Positions 35,178 to 45,000 of a stretch of DNA of 64,000 bases are shown one piece after another (within the stretch, counting starts at the first letter, position 1; each line of letters opens with the position of its first letter). Made by a program: the position numbers and the translations under genes. The stretch is from positions 4,302 through 68,301 of the forward strand of contig CAZNQD010000007.1 of the NCBI GenBank assembly GCA_964575345.1. Direction: 5' to 3'. The notes under the pieces were generated by a model. That model made no database searches and was not told the origin of the DNA. It saw only the letters and a program-made list of their open reading frames with translations. This stretch comes from UBA1402 sp964575345 (GTDB taxonomy: Bacteria > Bacteroidota > Bacteroidia > Bacteroidales > UBA1402).

Positions 35178-36257
35178 TTATTTTTTTGTTTTTAATTGTG
35201 CAAAACTTCTCATGGTGTCCACCAGGGCCTGTACGCCGGCCATAGGCATGGCATTGTAAATGGAAGCACGGAAACCGCCAACGGAACGGTGGCCTTTGAT
35301 GCCCACCATACCGGCTTCGGAGGCGTATTTGTTGAATTCCTCCTCGAGTTCTTCGTAGCCTTCGGCCATTACAAAGCAGACATTCATTATGGAACGATCT
35401 TCTTTGCAGGTAACAGTGCCTTTGAACAGGGGATTGCTGTCGATTTCGTCGTACAACAGGGCGGCCTTTTGCTTATTCATTTTATATAGGGCATCAATAC
35501 CTCCGAGCTTCTTGTACCAGAGCAGTGTTTGCAAGGCTGCATAAATGGGTACAACCGGAGGAGTATTGAACATGGATTCATTTTCGACATGCGTTTTGTA
35601 GTTGAGCATGGTCGGAATGGGACGGCTCACTTTGCCCAGCATGCTTTTACGTACAATCACCAGAGTTACACCTGCAGGAGCCAGGTTTTTCTGGGCTCCG
35701 GCAAAAATCATTTCGTAAGAGCTGAAATCAATGGGACGTGAAAAAATATCCGAAGACATATCGGCAATCACCGGAACACCGGGATGGGGGTCTTCGTGCA
35801 ATTCGGTACCAAAAATGGTATTGTTGCTGCAAAAATAGAAGTAATCCACATCCGAGGGGACCTTGTAATTTTTGGGTATATAGGTATAATTGTCGGCTTT
35901 GGAAGAACCCACCACCTGTACTTCTCCAAACATTTTTGCCTCTTTGATGGCCTTGGATGCCCAGGAGCCGGAATCAAGATAGGCAGCCTTTTTTTCCAAA
36001 AAATTAAAAGGAGCCATGGCAAATTGCAAACTGGCACCTCCACCCAGAAAAACAACGTCGAAGTCTTCGGGAATGTTGAGTAATTCCTTGATCAAGGCTC
36101 GTGCCTGGTCGCATACAGCTACGAATTGTTTGCTGCGGTGTGAGATTTCCATCAGCGAAAGGCCTGTGCCTTCGAAATTGATAATGGCATCGGCGGTCTG
36201 CCGGATAGTGTACTCACTCAGGATAGATGGTCCTGCATAGAAATTATGCTTTTTCAT
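35178..36257 (-). CDS. serC: Phosphoserine aminotransferase
   Basis: Second step of serine synthesis: 3-phosphohydroxypyruvate and glutamate to phosphoserine; PLP-dependent. 359 residues, with KHNFYAGPSILSEYTIRQTADAIINFEGTGLSLMEISHRSKQF, VVFLGGGASLQFAMAPFNFL and the PLP-lysine motif FAGAQKNLAPAGVTLVIV; the C-terminus VGIKGHRSVGGFRASIYNAMP is typical. First gene of serC-serA-DUF1015; its promoter lies at 36297-36326. Confidence 0.97.
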   Translation of the reverse strand: MKKHNFYAGPSILSEYTIRQTADAIINFEGTGLSLMEISHRSKQFVAVCDQARALIKELLNIPEDFDVVFLGGGASLQFAMAPFNFLEKKAAYLDSGSWASKAIKEAKMFGEVQVVGSSKADNYTYIPKNYKVPSDVDYFYFCSNNTIFGTELHEDPHPGVPVIADMSSDIFSRPIDFSSYEMIFAGAQKNLAPAGVTLVIVRKSMLGKVSRPIPTMLNYKTHVENESMFNTPPVVPIYAALQTLLWYKKLGGIDALYKMNKQKAALLYDEIDSNPLFKGTVTCKEDRSIMNVCFVMAEGYEELEEEFNKYASEAGMVGIKGHRSVGGFRASIYNAMPMAGVQALVDTMRSFAQLKTKK

Positions 36258-36296
36258 ACTAACATATTAAAATGAATTGAAGCTTAGAAAACGCTG

Positions 36297-36326
36297 CGAA
36301 ATTAGTGATTTATTTTCTTACGACAA
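36297..36326 (-). promoter_or_regulatory. serC promoter (TTG-N19-TAATTTCG)
   Basis: On the minus strand TTG (36326-36324) is followed after exactly 19 bases by TAATTTCG (36304-36297), one change from the Bacteroidota consensus TAnnTTTG. The serC ATG lies 39 bases further on. Confidence 0.65.
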
Positions 36327-36352
36327 GGCTTTAGTTTTAATTATTTAGTTCG

Positions 36353-36360
36353 TATTTTTG
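36353..36360 (+). promoter_or_regulatory. rarA -7 element
   Basis: TATTTTTG fits TAnnTTTG; 19 bases ahead is TTA instead of TTG. It lies 37 bases ahead of the rarA start and is divergent from the serC promoter. Confidence 0.5.
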
Positions 36361-36397
36361 TAATCCTTGTTTCATCACCGACAAGTTCCTTATCACA

Positions 36398-37669
36398 ATG
36401 ACTAAACCCCTGGCAGAAAGAATGCGCCCTTTGACACTGGATGACTATGCCGGCCAAAAACACCTGGTTGGCGAGGGAGCTATTTTACGAAAGATGATCG
36501 ATTCGGGCACACTGTCGTCTTTTATCCTCTGGGGGCCTCCCGGTGTGGGCAAGACCACTCTGGCCAGCATTATAGCCTATAAACTGGAATGCCCTTTTTA
36601 CAGTCTTAGTGCCGTCAACGCCGGAGTGAAGGACGTACGTGAACTCATCGAAACTGCCAAAAACAACCGCTTGTTTCAACAAAAACCCCCTATCCTTTTC
36701 ATAGACGAAATACACCGCTTCAGTAAATCTCAGCAGGATTCCCTGCTGGCTGCCGTCGAACAGGGCATTGTCACCCTGATTGGAGCTACCACCGAAAATC
36801 CCTCGTTCGAAGTCATCACTCCCCTGTTGTCGCGCTGCCAGGTTTATGTACTGAAAGCCCTCGAAGAACAAGACCTGCAGGAATTACTCGACAGAGCCCT
36901 CAGCAAAGACCCGGAGCTGAAAAAGCGCAAGATTCTGCTCAAAGAGAGCGGAAATCTTTTTCGTTTTGCCGGGGGCGATGCCCGCAAGCTGCTCAACATG
37001 ATTGAACTGCTCACCCAGTACCAGCCTGAAGACCCTGTAATCATAGACGATGAAAAGCTTGTTGCAAGCATCCAGGCCAATCCCATGGCTTACGACAAAA
37101 ACGGAGAAATGCATTACGACATCGTCTCCGCATTTATAAAATCCATACGGGGCAGTGATCCTGATGCGGCCGTCTACTGGCTGGCCAGGATGGTCGAAGG
37201 AGGCGAAGATCCCAAATTCATTGCCCGCCGCATGCTGATTTCTGCCTCCGAAGACATCGGTCTGGCCAACCCCAACGCCCTGCTGCTGGCCAATGCCTGT
37301 TTTGATGCCATCCATAAAATCGGCTGGCCCGAAAGCCGGATTATCCTTTCGGAAACCGCCGTATACCTGGCCTCCAGCCCCAAAAGCAATTCAGCCTACC
37401 TGGCCATAGAAAAGGCTTCGTCTCTGGTGCGTCATACAGGTGATCTCAGCGTACCACTACATTTGAGAAACGCTCCCACCCAGCTTATGCAGGATCTGGA
37501 TTACGGCAAAAACTACAAATATGCCCACGATTACCAAAACAATTTTACGGAACAAGACTACCTGCCTCGCGAAATCAAAGGCAAAAGCATTTGGGAACCT
37601 CAGCAGAATGCCACGGAAAACAAGTTGAAAGAGTTTCTGAAAAATCTCTGGAAAAACAGGTTTCAGTAA
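36398..37669 (+). CDS. rarA: Replication-associated recombination protein A (RarA/MgsA)
   Basis: AAA+ ATPase that acts at stalled replication forks. 423 residues. Start PLAERMRPLTLDDYAGQKHLVGEGAILRKMI, Walker A GPPGVGKTTLAS, Walker B ILFIDEIHRFSKSQQD, sensor GATTENPSFEVITPLLSRCQVYVL, and the C-terminal tetramerisation region (FIKSIRGSDPDAAVYWLARMVEGGEDPKFIARRMLI). Full length and intact. Its stop lies 29 bp from the stop of the convergent AraC gene. Confidence 0.96.
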   Translation: MTKPLAERMRPLTLDDYAGQKHLVGEGAILRKMIDSGTLSSFILWGPPGVGKTTLASIIAYKLECPFYSLSAVNAGVKDVRELIETAKNNRLFQQKPPILFIDEIHRFSKSQQDSLLAAVEQGIVTLIGATTENPSFEVITPLLSRCQVYVLKALEEQDLQELLDRALSKDPELKKRKILLKESGNLFRFAGGDARKLLNMIELLTQYQPEDPVIIDDEKLVASIQANPMAYDKNGEMHYDIVSAFIKSIRGSDPDAAVYWLARMVEGGEDPKFIARRMLISASEDIGLANPNALLLANACFDAIHKIGWPESRIILSETAVYLASSPKSNSAYLAIEKASSLVRHTGDLSVPLHLRNAPTQLMQDLDYGKNYKYAHDYQNNFTEQDYLPREIKGKSIWEPQQNATENKLKEFLKNLWKNRFQ

Positions 37670-37698
37670 ATACCCGGCAGAATGGCTGATAACAGGGC

Positions 37699-38607
37699 TC
37701 AATAAAGACCCGGTGCAGAAGCAACAGTGCGGAATTCCTTGGGTGTGGTGCCGGTCTTATGCCTGAAAAAAGTAGAAAACTGTCCGGTACTCTCAAAATT
37801 GAGTTCGTATGCAATTTCGGTGATGGATTTTTCGCTGTTCATCAGCATCTCTTTGGCATGTTGCAAACGCAGGTTCATCTGAAACTGAGCCGGCGAAATG
37901 CCCGTATATTTTTTAAAGGCTTTTCTAAACCAGGAATAACTGACTCCCAGTTGCGAAGCAATATTTTCAGGAGCCTGGGGCGAAGTCATACTTTCACGCA
38001 TCATTATCCTGGCCAGGTTGATTTTGTCTACTACCGATTTATTGCTGATGAGGGTGTTGCGCGATTTGTAATACAGCAAACCCAACATATGCCTGACAAT
38101 GCCCGAAATAATTTGCTGATAAGCCTGGTTCTCCTGTTCAGCATAACGAATAATCTGCTGGTATAAAGAAACGAACTCATCATTGATGCCTAATTTGAAA
38201 ATGGGTTCTTCTTTCCGAAAAAAACCTTGCTGCACAATGGACTGGGCATGTACACCGTTGAAACCTACCCAAAATTCATCCCAGCCTGTTTCTTTGCTAA
38301 AACTGTAATTATGCCACTCCTGGGGAAAAAGCATTATCAAACTTCCTGTCTCGATATTGGTTTTTGGAAGGGAGGCTGATTGAAAAAAACCACAGCCTTT
38401 CACTACAAATAAGAGTTGAAATTCATCCAGCACCCGACCTTGTTTTGTATTGAAAGCGTAGGAGCTGAGGTGCTTGTTCAAATAAGGATTAATGCTGGAA
38501 TGTGGCTTAATGCTTTGAAATCCGCAGGTGGTCACATAAAGCCCCCACCTGTGATCTATTTCATTAACCGTCAGGTAATTGATATGATTTTCTTCGCTTA
38601 ATGCCAT
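37699..38607 (-). CDS. AraC-family regulator, likely controls the pectin locus
   Basis: 302 residues. The N-terminal half is a cupin-type AraC sensor domain (RVLDEFQLLFVVKGCGFFQSASLPKTNIETGSLIMLFPQEWHNY). The C-terminal 100 residues are two helix-turn-helix motifs: ENIASQLGVSYSWFRKAFKKYTGISPAQFQMNLRLQHAKEML and SITEIAYELNFESTGQFSTFFRHKTGTTPKEFR. Such proteins sense sugars in polysaccharide loci. It is divergent from GH42 and the two genes share a spacer with an inverted repeat (38634-38663). Control of the following pectin genes is inferred from position. Confidence 0.9.
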   Translation of the reverse strand: MALSEENHINYLTVNEIDHRWGLYVTTCGFQSIKPHSSINPYLNKHLSSYAFNTKQGRVLDEFQLLFVVKGCGFFQSASLPKTNIETGSLIMLFPQEWHNYSFSKETGWDEFWVGFNGVHAQSIVQQGFFRKEEPIFKLGINDEFVSLYQQIIRYAEQENQAYQQIISGIVRHMLGLLYYKSRNTLISNKSVVDKINLARIMMRESMTSPQAPENIASQLGVSYSWFRKAFKKYTGISPAQFQMNLRLQHAKEMLMNSEKSITEIAYELNFESTGQFSTFFRHKTGTTPKEFRTVASAPGLY

Positions 38608-38633
38608 CTTGCTACATTCTAGTTAAGCGCCTA

Positions 38634-38663
38634 AATGACAATTTTATAAGAATATATGTCATT
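38634..38663. promoter_or_regulatory. Inverted repeat AATGACA-N16-TGTCATT, candidate AraC operator
   Basis: A perfect 7-bp inverted repeat with a 16-base AT-rich spacer in the divergent gap between the AraC gene and GH42. The arm centres are about two helical turns apart, which suits a dimeric regulator. No copy was found elsewhere in the locus by eye. Confidence 0.45.
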
Positions 38664-38733
38664 ATTTGCAAACAACTATTCGTTCAGGTGCTTATTTTTG
38701 CTTCTTTTATATCTCTTATTTTTAATACCGGAA

Positions 38734-40857
38734 ATGAACAAGCAAATATACATTTTTAGGATTGGATTTCAAGCATTAAACTCAAAATTAAGGTTTTTAC
38801 TTTTATTGCTCTTTTTTATTTTCTCTGTTTCAGAGAGCAAAGCCCAAATTCCTTTCTTCAAAGCAAGCGAACTGAGTCAAACCTGGGTGTATTATTATCC
38901 CGAACACTGGCCCGAAAATCAATGGGAAAGAGATTTCAAAAACATTGCCGGGCTGGGTTTCGAAGGCGTCCATATGGGCGAATTTGCCTGGGCTCAGCTG
39001 GAACCCGAAGAAGGCCGCTACCACTTTGAATGGCTGGATAAAGCTATCGGTTTGGCCGATAAATACCAACTCAGGGTGATTTTATGCACCTCCACAGCCA
39101 CCCCTCCCGTCTGGCTGAGCCGAAAATACCCGGAAATTCTGATCAAACACGAAAACGGGGATTACTCCGATCACGGTGCCCGGCAACACGCCTCTTTTTC
39201 CAGTCCCAAATACCGGGAGCTGGCCCTCAGGACCATCGAAGAGCTGGCCAAACATTACGGCAGCGACTCCAGAGTTATCGGCTGGCAACTGGACAACGAA
39301 CCTTCGGTGCAATACGACTACAATCCTGCCGCTGCAGCAGAATTCAGAACTTTTCTGCAGAATAAATACAAAACTATTTATGACTTGAACCAGGCCTGGG
39401 GTACAGCCTTCTGGAGTCAGCTGTACAACAGCTTCGACCAGATCAACATCCCCCTGATGAAACAACAGTTTATGAACCATCATCAGATGCTGGATTATAT
39501 GCGTTTTGCCGCTCAACAGACAGCCTCCTTTTTGGATATGCAAAGCCGCTGTTTGAAAAAGCACATCACAGTGCAGCAATTTGTAACTACTAATTATATT
39601 CCCAATTACGAAGAAGGCCATATTGGCCTGTGTAAAGATTTGGATTTTCACTCCTATACCCGCTATATGGTCTTTGGCGAAAACAAGGGCCTGGGCCGCA
39701 AAGGTTTTCGCGTGGGTGAACCTCTGCGCATCGCCTATGCCAATGATTTCTTTCGCCCTATCGACAATCTATACGGCGTGATGGAGCTCCAACCCGGACA
39801 GGTAAACTGGGGCAGTATCAACAGTCAGCCCTTGCCCGGAGCGGTTCGTTTATGGTTATGGAGTGTCTTTTCGGGAGGCAGCCAGTTTGTATGTACTTAT
39901 CGATACCGCCAACCCTTGTACGGAACGGAGCAATACCACTCCGGAATTGTTGGTACCGACGGCCTGAGCCTGAGCAGGGGAGGAAAAGAGTATTGTACCT
40001 ATATGAAGGAACTGGAGCTGCTTCGCAGGCAATACGACCAGCCACGTGGAAAGCTCGGTTATCTTTCGAAGGCGGCAATACTGTACAATCATGAAAATGC
40101 CTGGAGCATTCGCAACCAAAAACAAAATCAACACTGGAATACTCAAAAGCATATTTTGAGCTATTACAGCGCCCTGAAATCCTTTGGTTCCAAGGTAGAT
40201 ATCATCACCGAATCGGCCGATTTCAAAAATTACCCCCTGATAGTAGCTCCGGCCTATCAGTTGATTGACGATGAGCTCATAGGACGCTGGAAAAAGTATG
40301 CAGAAGCCGGGGGCCACCTGGTCCTGACTTGCCGTACCGGCCATAAAAACCGCAGCGGAGCCTTGTTCGAAGCTAAATTCGGCGAAAAAATCAACGAACT
40401 GAGCGGAGCCGAAATGCTCTTCTTCGATTTACTTCCGCCCGAAGCCGCCGACACGGTCTGTATGGGAACGAAATCCTATGCCTGGTATACCTGGGGAGAA
40501 GTCTTCGAACCTGCTCCCGGCACTGAAGTCTGGGCGCAGTACCGGGGTGATTTTTATTCCGGCAAAGCAGCCGTCGTGCACAAAAAGCAGGGCAAGGGCA
40601 GCGTTACCTACGTAGGTGTAGACAGTCGCGATGCTGAACTGGAAAAAGCCGTGCTGGTCAAATTATACGAGCGCCTGGGAATGAAGCGCCTGGATCTGCC
40701 CCCGGGAGTGGTGGTAGAATACCGCGACAATTTCGGCATCGCCACCAATTACAGCGACCAAAGCTTTGAGTTTCCACTGCCCGCCCGTTCTGAGATCCTC
40801 ATAGGTGAAAAAGAGCTCAAAACCGCTGATGTCCTGATTTGGAAACTAAAAAAATAA
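38734..40857 (+). CDS. GH42 beta-galactosidase, secreted
   Basis: Releases galactose from galactan or galactooligosaccharides. 707 residues from the ATG at 38734 with a signal peptide ending near SKAQ (FLLLLLFFIFSVSESKAQ). GH42 features: WVYYYPEHWPENQWERDFKNIAGLGFEGVHMGEFAWAQLEP, the acid/base Glu189 in WQLDNEPS, and the nucleophile Glu351 in MELQPGQVNW. The frame also opens at 38656, which would add a second hydrophobic segment. The protein lacks an obvious T9SS tail. First gene of the plus-strand part of the pectin locus, where it would strip galactan side chains from RG-I. Confidence 0.88.
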   Translation: MNKQIYIFRIGFQALNSKLRFLLLLLFFIFSVSESKAQIPFFKASELSQTWVYYYPEHWPENQWERDFKNIAGLGFEGVHMGEFAWAQLEPEEGRYHFEWLDKAIGLADKYQLRVILCTSTATPPVWLSRKYPEILIKHENGDYSDHGARQHASFSSPKYRELALRTIEELAKHYGSDSRVIGWQLDNEPSVQYDYNPAAAAEFRTFLQNKYKTIYDLNQAWGTAFWSQLYNSFDQINIPLMKQQFMNHHQMLDYMRFAAQQTASFLDMQSRCLKKHITVQQFVTTNYIPNYEEGHIGLCKDLDFHSYTRYMVFGENKGLGRKGFRVGEPLRIAYANDFFRPIDNLYGVMELQPGQVNWGSINSQPLPGAVRLWLWSVFSGGSQFVCTYRYRQPLYGTEQYHSGIVGTDGLSLSRGGKEYCTYMKELELLRRQYDQPRGKLGYLSKAAILYNHENAWSIRNQKQNQHWNTQKHILSYYSALKSFGSKVDIITESADFKNYPLIVAPAYQLIDDELIGRWKKYAEAGGHLVLTCRTGHKNRSGALFEAKFGEKINELSGAEMLFFDLLPPEAADTVCMGTKSYAWYTWGEVFEPAPGTEVWAQYRGDFYSGKAAVVHKKQGKGSVTYVGVDSRDAELEKAVLVKLYERLGMKRLDLPPGVVVEYRDNFGIATNYSDQSFEFPLPARSEILIGEKELKTADVLIWKLKK

Positions 40858-40870
40858 ACTTACATTCGTA

Positions 40871-40901
40871 GCAGGGAAGCTTCCATAAAAAGCTTCTCTG
40901 C
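40871..40901 (+). other. 12-bp stem-loop between GH42 and GH105
   Basis: GCAGGGAAGCTT and AAGCTTCTCTGC pair with one G-U, closing a seven-base loop CCATAAA. No T-run follows, so it is not a standard terminator. It may stabilise a processed mRNA end or give partial attenuation. Confidence 0.5.
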
Positions 40902-40920
40902 CATTCAAATAATAACCACT

Positions 40921-42057
40921 ATGAGAAAATTCATTTTCCTGCTTCCCGCATTGTTGGTATTGTTATCCTGTCAAAAAGCAGATTCACAGGATCTGCCCGA
41001 CAGAAACAAGGTTTTAGCCCTTATGGAACTGGCCAACAGTCATTTTATGCGAACATGGCCCGATGTGGCTCAGGAGAGTTTTGTACGTAATCGCTACCGA
41101 CCCAGCCATATCTGGACCCGCGGTGTGTATTACGAAGGGCTGATGGCTTTGCATCAGATCTGTCCCCGCGATGAATACTACCGCTACGCTTACGACTGGG
41201 GCAAAGCCCATAATTGGGAGCTTCACCGGGGCAACACTACCCGGAATGCCGACAACCATTGCGCCGGACAAACCTACATTGCCTTGTACAACATCTGTCC
41301 CGATCCCACCCTGATCAAAAACATCAAAACCTCCATGGATATGCTGGTCAATACGCCCCAAAACAACGACTGGTCCTGGATCGATGCCATACAAATGGGC
41401 ATGCCGATATTTGCTCAACTGGGGCAACTTACCGGGGATCAACGTTACTACGAAAAAGCATACCAAATGTATCTGTTCACCCGCAATCAACACGGCCCCG
41501 GGGGTTTGTACAATCCCAAAGACGGCTTGTGGTGGAGAGACGCCGATTTTTGCCCTCCCTATGCCGAGCCCAACGGCGAAGATTGCTATTGGTCCAGAGG
41601 CAACGGCTGGGTGTACGCGGCTTTGGCCAGATATATGGAAATCGCTCCCGCCGATGAAAAATACAGGGCTCAGTACCTGAAAGATTTCAGATCCATGTCC
41701 AAAGCCCTGCTGGCCTGCCAGCGCGAAGACGGCTACTGGAATGTCAGCCTGCACGACCCCGATCATTTCGGAGGCAAAGAAACCTCAGGAACTGCCCTTT
41801 TTGTCTTCGGCATGGCCTGGGGTATACGTCAGGGAATTTTGCCTGCCAAAACCTACCTGCCGGCCGTACTCAAAGGCTGGAAAGCTTTGGAAGAAGCTGT
41901 GCATCCTAATGGCTTCCTGGGCTATGTGCAGGGAACGGGCAAGGAACCCAAGGACGGTCAACCGGTAGGCTACGACCAGGCACCCGATTTCGACGATTAC
42001 GGCCTGGGCTGCTTTCTGCTGGCCGGTTCCGAAATGTACAAACTGGATCTGAAATAA
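40921..42057 (+). CDS. GH105-type unsaturated rhamnogalacturonyl hydrolase, lipoprotein
   Basis: 378 residues. A lipobox (LLPALLVLLSC, Cys 17) is followed by an (alpha/alpha)6 barrel with RGVYYEGLMALHQICP, the catalytic Asp region SWIDAIQMGMPIFAQLG, HGPGGLYNPKDGLWWRDADFCPP, and CYWSRGNGWVYAALARYMEI. These are GH88/GH105 hallmarks. The family removes unsaturated galacturonate from the ends created by lyases such as the adjacent PL11. It precedes PL11 by 32 bp and follows a 12-bp stem-loop after GH42. Confidence 0.9.
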   Translation: MRKFIFLLPALLVLLSCQKADSQDLPDRNKVLALMELANSHFMRTWPDVAQESFVRNRYRPSHIWTRGVYYEGLMALHQICPRDEYYRYAYDWGKAHNWELHRGNTTRNADNHCAGQTYIALYNICPDPTLIKNIKTSMDMLVNTPQNNDWSWIDAIQMGMPIFAQLGQLTGDQRYYEKAYQMYLFTRNQHGPGGLYNPKDGLWWRDADFCPPYAEPNGEDCYWSRGNGWVYAALARYMEIAPADEKYRAQYLKDFRSMSKALLACQREDGYWNVSLHDPDHFGGKETSGTALFVFGMAWGIRQGILPAKTYLPAVLKGWKALEEAVHPNGFLGYVQGTGKEPKDGQPVGYDQAPDFDDYGLGCFLLAGSEMYKLDLK

Positions 42058-42089
42058 GATAAACAGCAACTTTATATTCAATAAGTAAG

Positions 42090-45000
42090 GTGAAAAAACG
42101 AGTTCTATTCCTTTGTCTGAGCATAGCCACTGTGTTGTTTTCGTACGGCCAGCGACTTATGGAAAACCTCGACCGGGGTCTGGTGGCAGTACAGGTTCCC
42201 AACGGCGTATTTGTTTCCTGGCGTATTATGGGTCAGGAATGGAACAATACACAATACAATATATACCGAAACGGTGTCAAACTGAACGCTGAACCCCTGA
42301 GCGTTTCGAATTTCCTGGATCAGGGAGGCAGTAGTGCTTCCAGTTATACCATCAGCCTGGTCAAAGAGGGTGTAGAAAGCCCGGAACCTGCCAATTGCCT
42401 GGTCTGGAATAAACAATACCTGGAAATTCCGGTGCGCAAGATTACCAAGAACGGCATCGACTACAGTTCGCTTTACGAATTGAACGACGCCACCGCTGCC
42501 GACCTGGACGGAGACGGTCAGTACGAAATCATAGTCAAGCGCATCAACAGCGACTTTTCGGTAGCCAACGACAGCGCCTTCAGCTATTTTGAAGCTTATA
42601 AACTGGACGGAACCCTGCTCTGGGCCATCAACATCGGTCCCAATCTGTTGAGCAGCGGACACGTTGAAACCAACATCGCTGCCTTCGACTGGGACGAAGA
42701 CGGCAAAGCCGAAGTCATCATGCGGGCCGCCGACGGAACCATAGACGGCAAGGGCAATGTTATAGGCAGCCCGACAGCCAATTACCGTTCTTACGTCAAT
42801 CAGTCTGCCAACATGCAGTTTATGAAAGAGGGTCCGGAATTCTTGTGTCTTTTCGACGGAGAAACGGGCGAATTGCTCGACAAAGTCGATTACATTGCCC
42901 GTGGCGACGTCAATGACTGGGGCGACGGTTACGGACATCGCGCCAATAAATTCTTTTTTGGTGCTCCCTATCTGGATGGACGTCATCCCAGCATACTCAC
43001 TACCAGAGGCATCTATACCCGCATTGTAATGCGGGCCTACGACGTGGTCGACAAAAAATTGCAAAAACGCTGGCTGTCGGACTTTGATACCAACAACAGT
43101 TTATGGTCAGCCTACGCTTACCAGGGCAATCACAACTACACTATAGCCGATGTCGACGGCGATGGCCGGGACGAAATCGTCTACGGATCGATGACGGTCG
43201 ACGACAACGGCCGCGGCCTGTATTCCACAGGCTACGGTCACGGCGATGCCATGCACGTCAGCGATTTTGATCCCTACCACCAGGGGCTGGAAATTTTTGC
43301 CTGCCTGGAAGCTTCTCCCCATTGGGGGGCAGCCTTCCGCGACGGCGCCACAACCGAAACCTTTATCAAATACGTCCGGGGCTCAGACTGCGGTCGTTGC
43401 ATGGCAGCCAATGTTACTGACGATTATCCCGGAGCAGAACTCTGGGCAGACGGAAAAATGTGGAGTGCCACCACCAGAGAATTGATTGGCAGTTCCGGGG
43501 GCACGCAGAACTTTGCCATCTACTGGGACGGAGACCTGCTGAGAGAGAGCTTTGACTACACCAACGTCAATGATGTCACCGGAGGCTACGGTTACGGAAC
43601 GCCGGCTGTGTTTAAATACAACAAGGGCAGTGTCAGCAATATATTCACTGCCACCGGCACAGCCACCAACAATTACACCAAGGGGAATCCCTGCCTGCAG
43701 GCAGACCTGTTTGGCGACTGGCGCGAAGAAATGGTCCTGCGCAGCACCGACAACAATTACTTACGAATCTACACCAGTGTCGCCCCTTCGCCCTGGCCCA
43801 TCTATACCCTGATGCACGATTACCAGTACCGACAGGCCATCTGTTGGCAAATGTGCGGCTACAACCAGCCCCCACATACCGGCTTCTTTTTGGGCGCGGG
43901 CGAAGGTATTACCTCTCCTCCTCCCCCCTGGATAAGCAACGGTAAAACAGAAATCGATGGTTTTATCGACAGTACTCATCAGGGACAAGAGCTCCTGCTG
44001 GCCAACACCTCAGGAGCCGAAGTAGAGCTTGGTATAGTGGTCAGCCCGGCTTCCCTTCAGGTGAATTCTCCCGGAGATTTCCGGCTCTACGGAGCCGGCC
44101 AATTGCAAGGCCCTATGAGCTTGCATAAACAGGGAAGCGGCAGCCTTACTATCGAAGAGGCGCAGACCTACATCGGGAACACCGAAGTTTGGGACGGCTT
44201 GCTTACCCTCAAAGGCAGTTTAACCGGTCCCCTGCTGTTGCACCGCTTTGCAGAACTGAATGCCTACAGCCCTCTGGAAGGAGGCCTGCAAATGGAATAC
44301 GGAGCCGTCTTGCGCCCCGGAGGCCCCGATAAACAAAACGCCCTCCGCCTGAAATCCATTAAAATGGACAAAGGAGCCGTCGTGGAATTCAATCTTTCCG
44401 ATGCTGATTTCGCCTGCGACACATTGCTTATTCAGGAAAACCCGGAACTGAGCGACGGCGCTGTTTTCCGTTTCGTAAAACCCACAGAGACCTACAAACC
44501 CCTGCCCGGCAACTATCTGCTTGCCGTATGGGAAGGTGCGTCATCGGCGGAACTGAGCAAAATCACCATCGAGGGCCTGCCCGGCATCGCCTGCTCGCTG
44601 CTGTTCCAAAACGACAGCCTGTTTTTGCATATCGATGAACAACGCCCGGCACAATCGGTCGTCTGGCATGGCAAAAACAGCGGTATCTGGAACCTGAACG
44701 ATGTCAGGAACTTCCTTATCGGACAGGATACGGTAGAATTTGTTACCAACGATACCGTGATCTTTGACGAGAGCTCCGATTCAAGAGAGGTAAACATCAC
44801 CGAAGAAGTCATTCCCTCGGAGGTCAGGATTCAAGGCGGATTGAATTATGTGCTGACCGGCCGGGGCGGGATAGGCGGAAACGCCTCGCTCATTAAAGAG
44901 GGCCAGGGTACACTCAGCCTGCTCAATACCAATCCCTATACCGGCAAAACCCTCATCAAAGAGGGAACAGTAGAAGTAAGTTCACTGGCCACTTCGCAGG

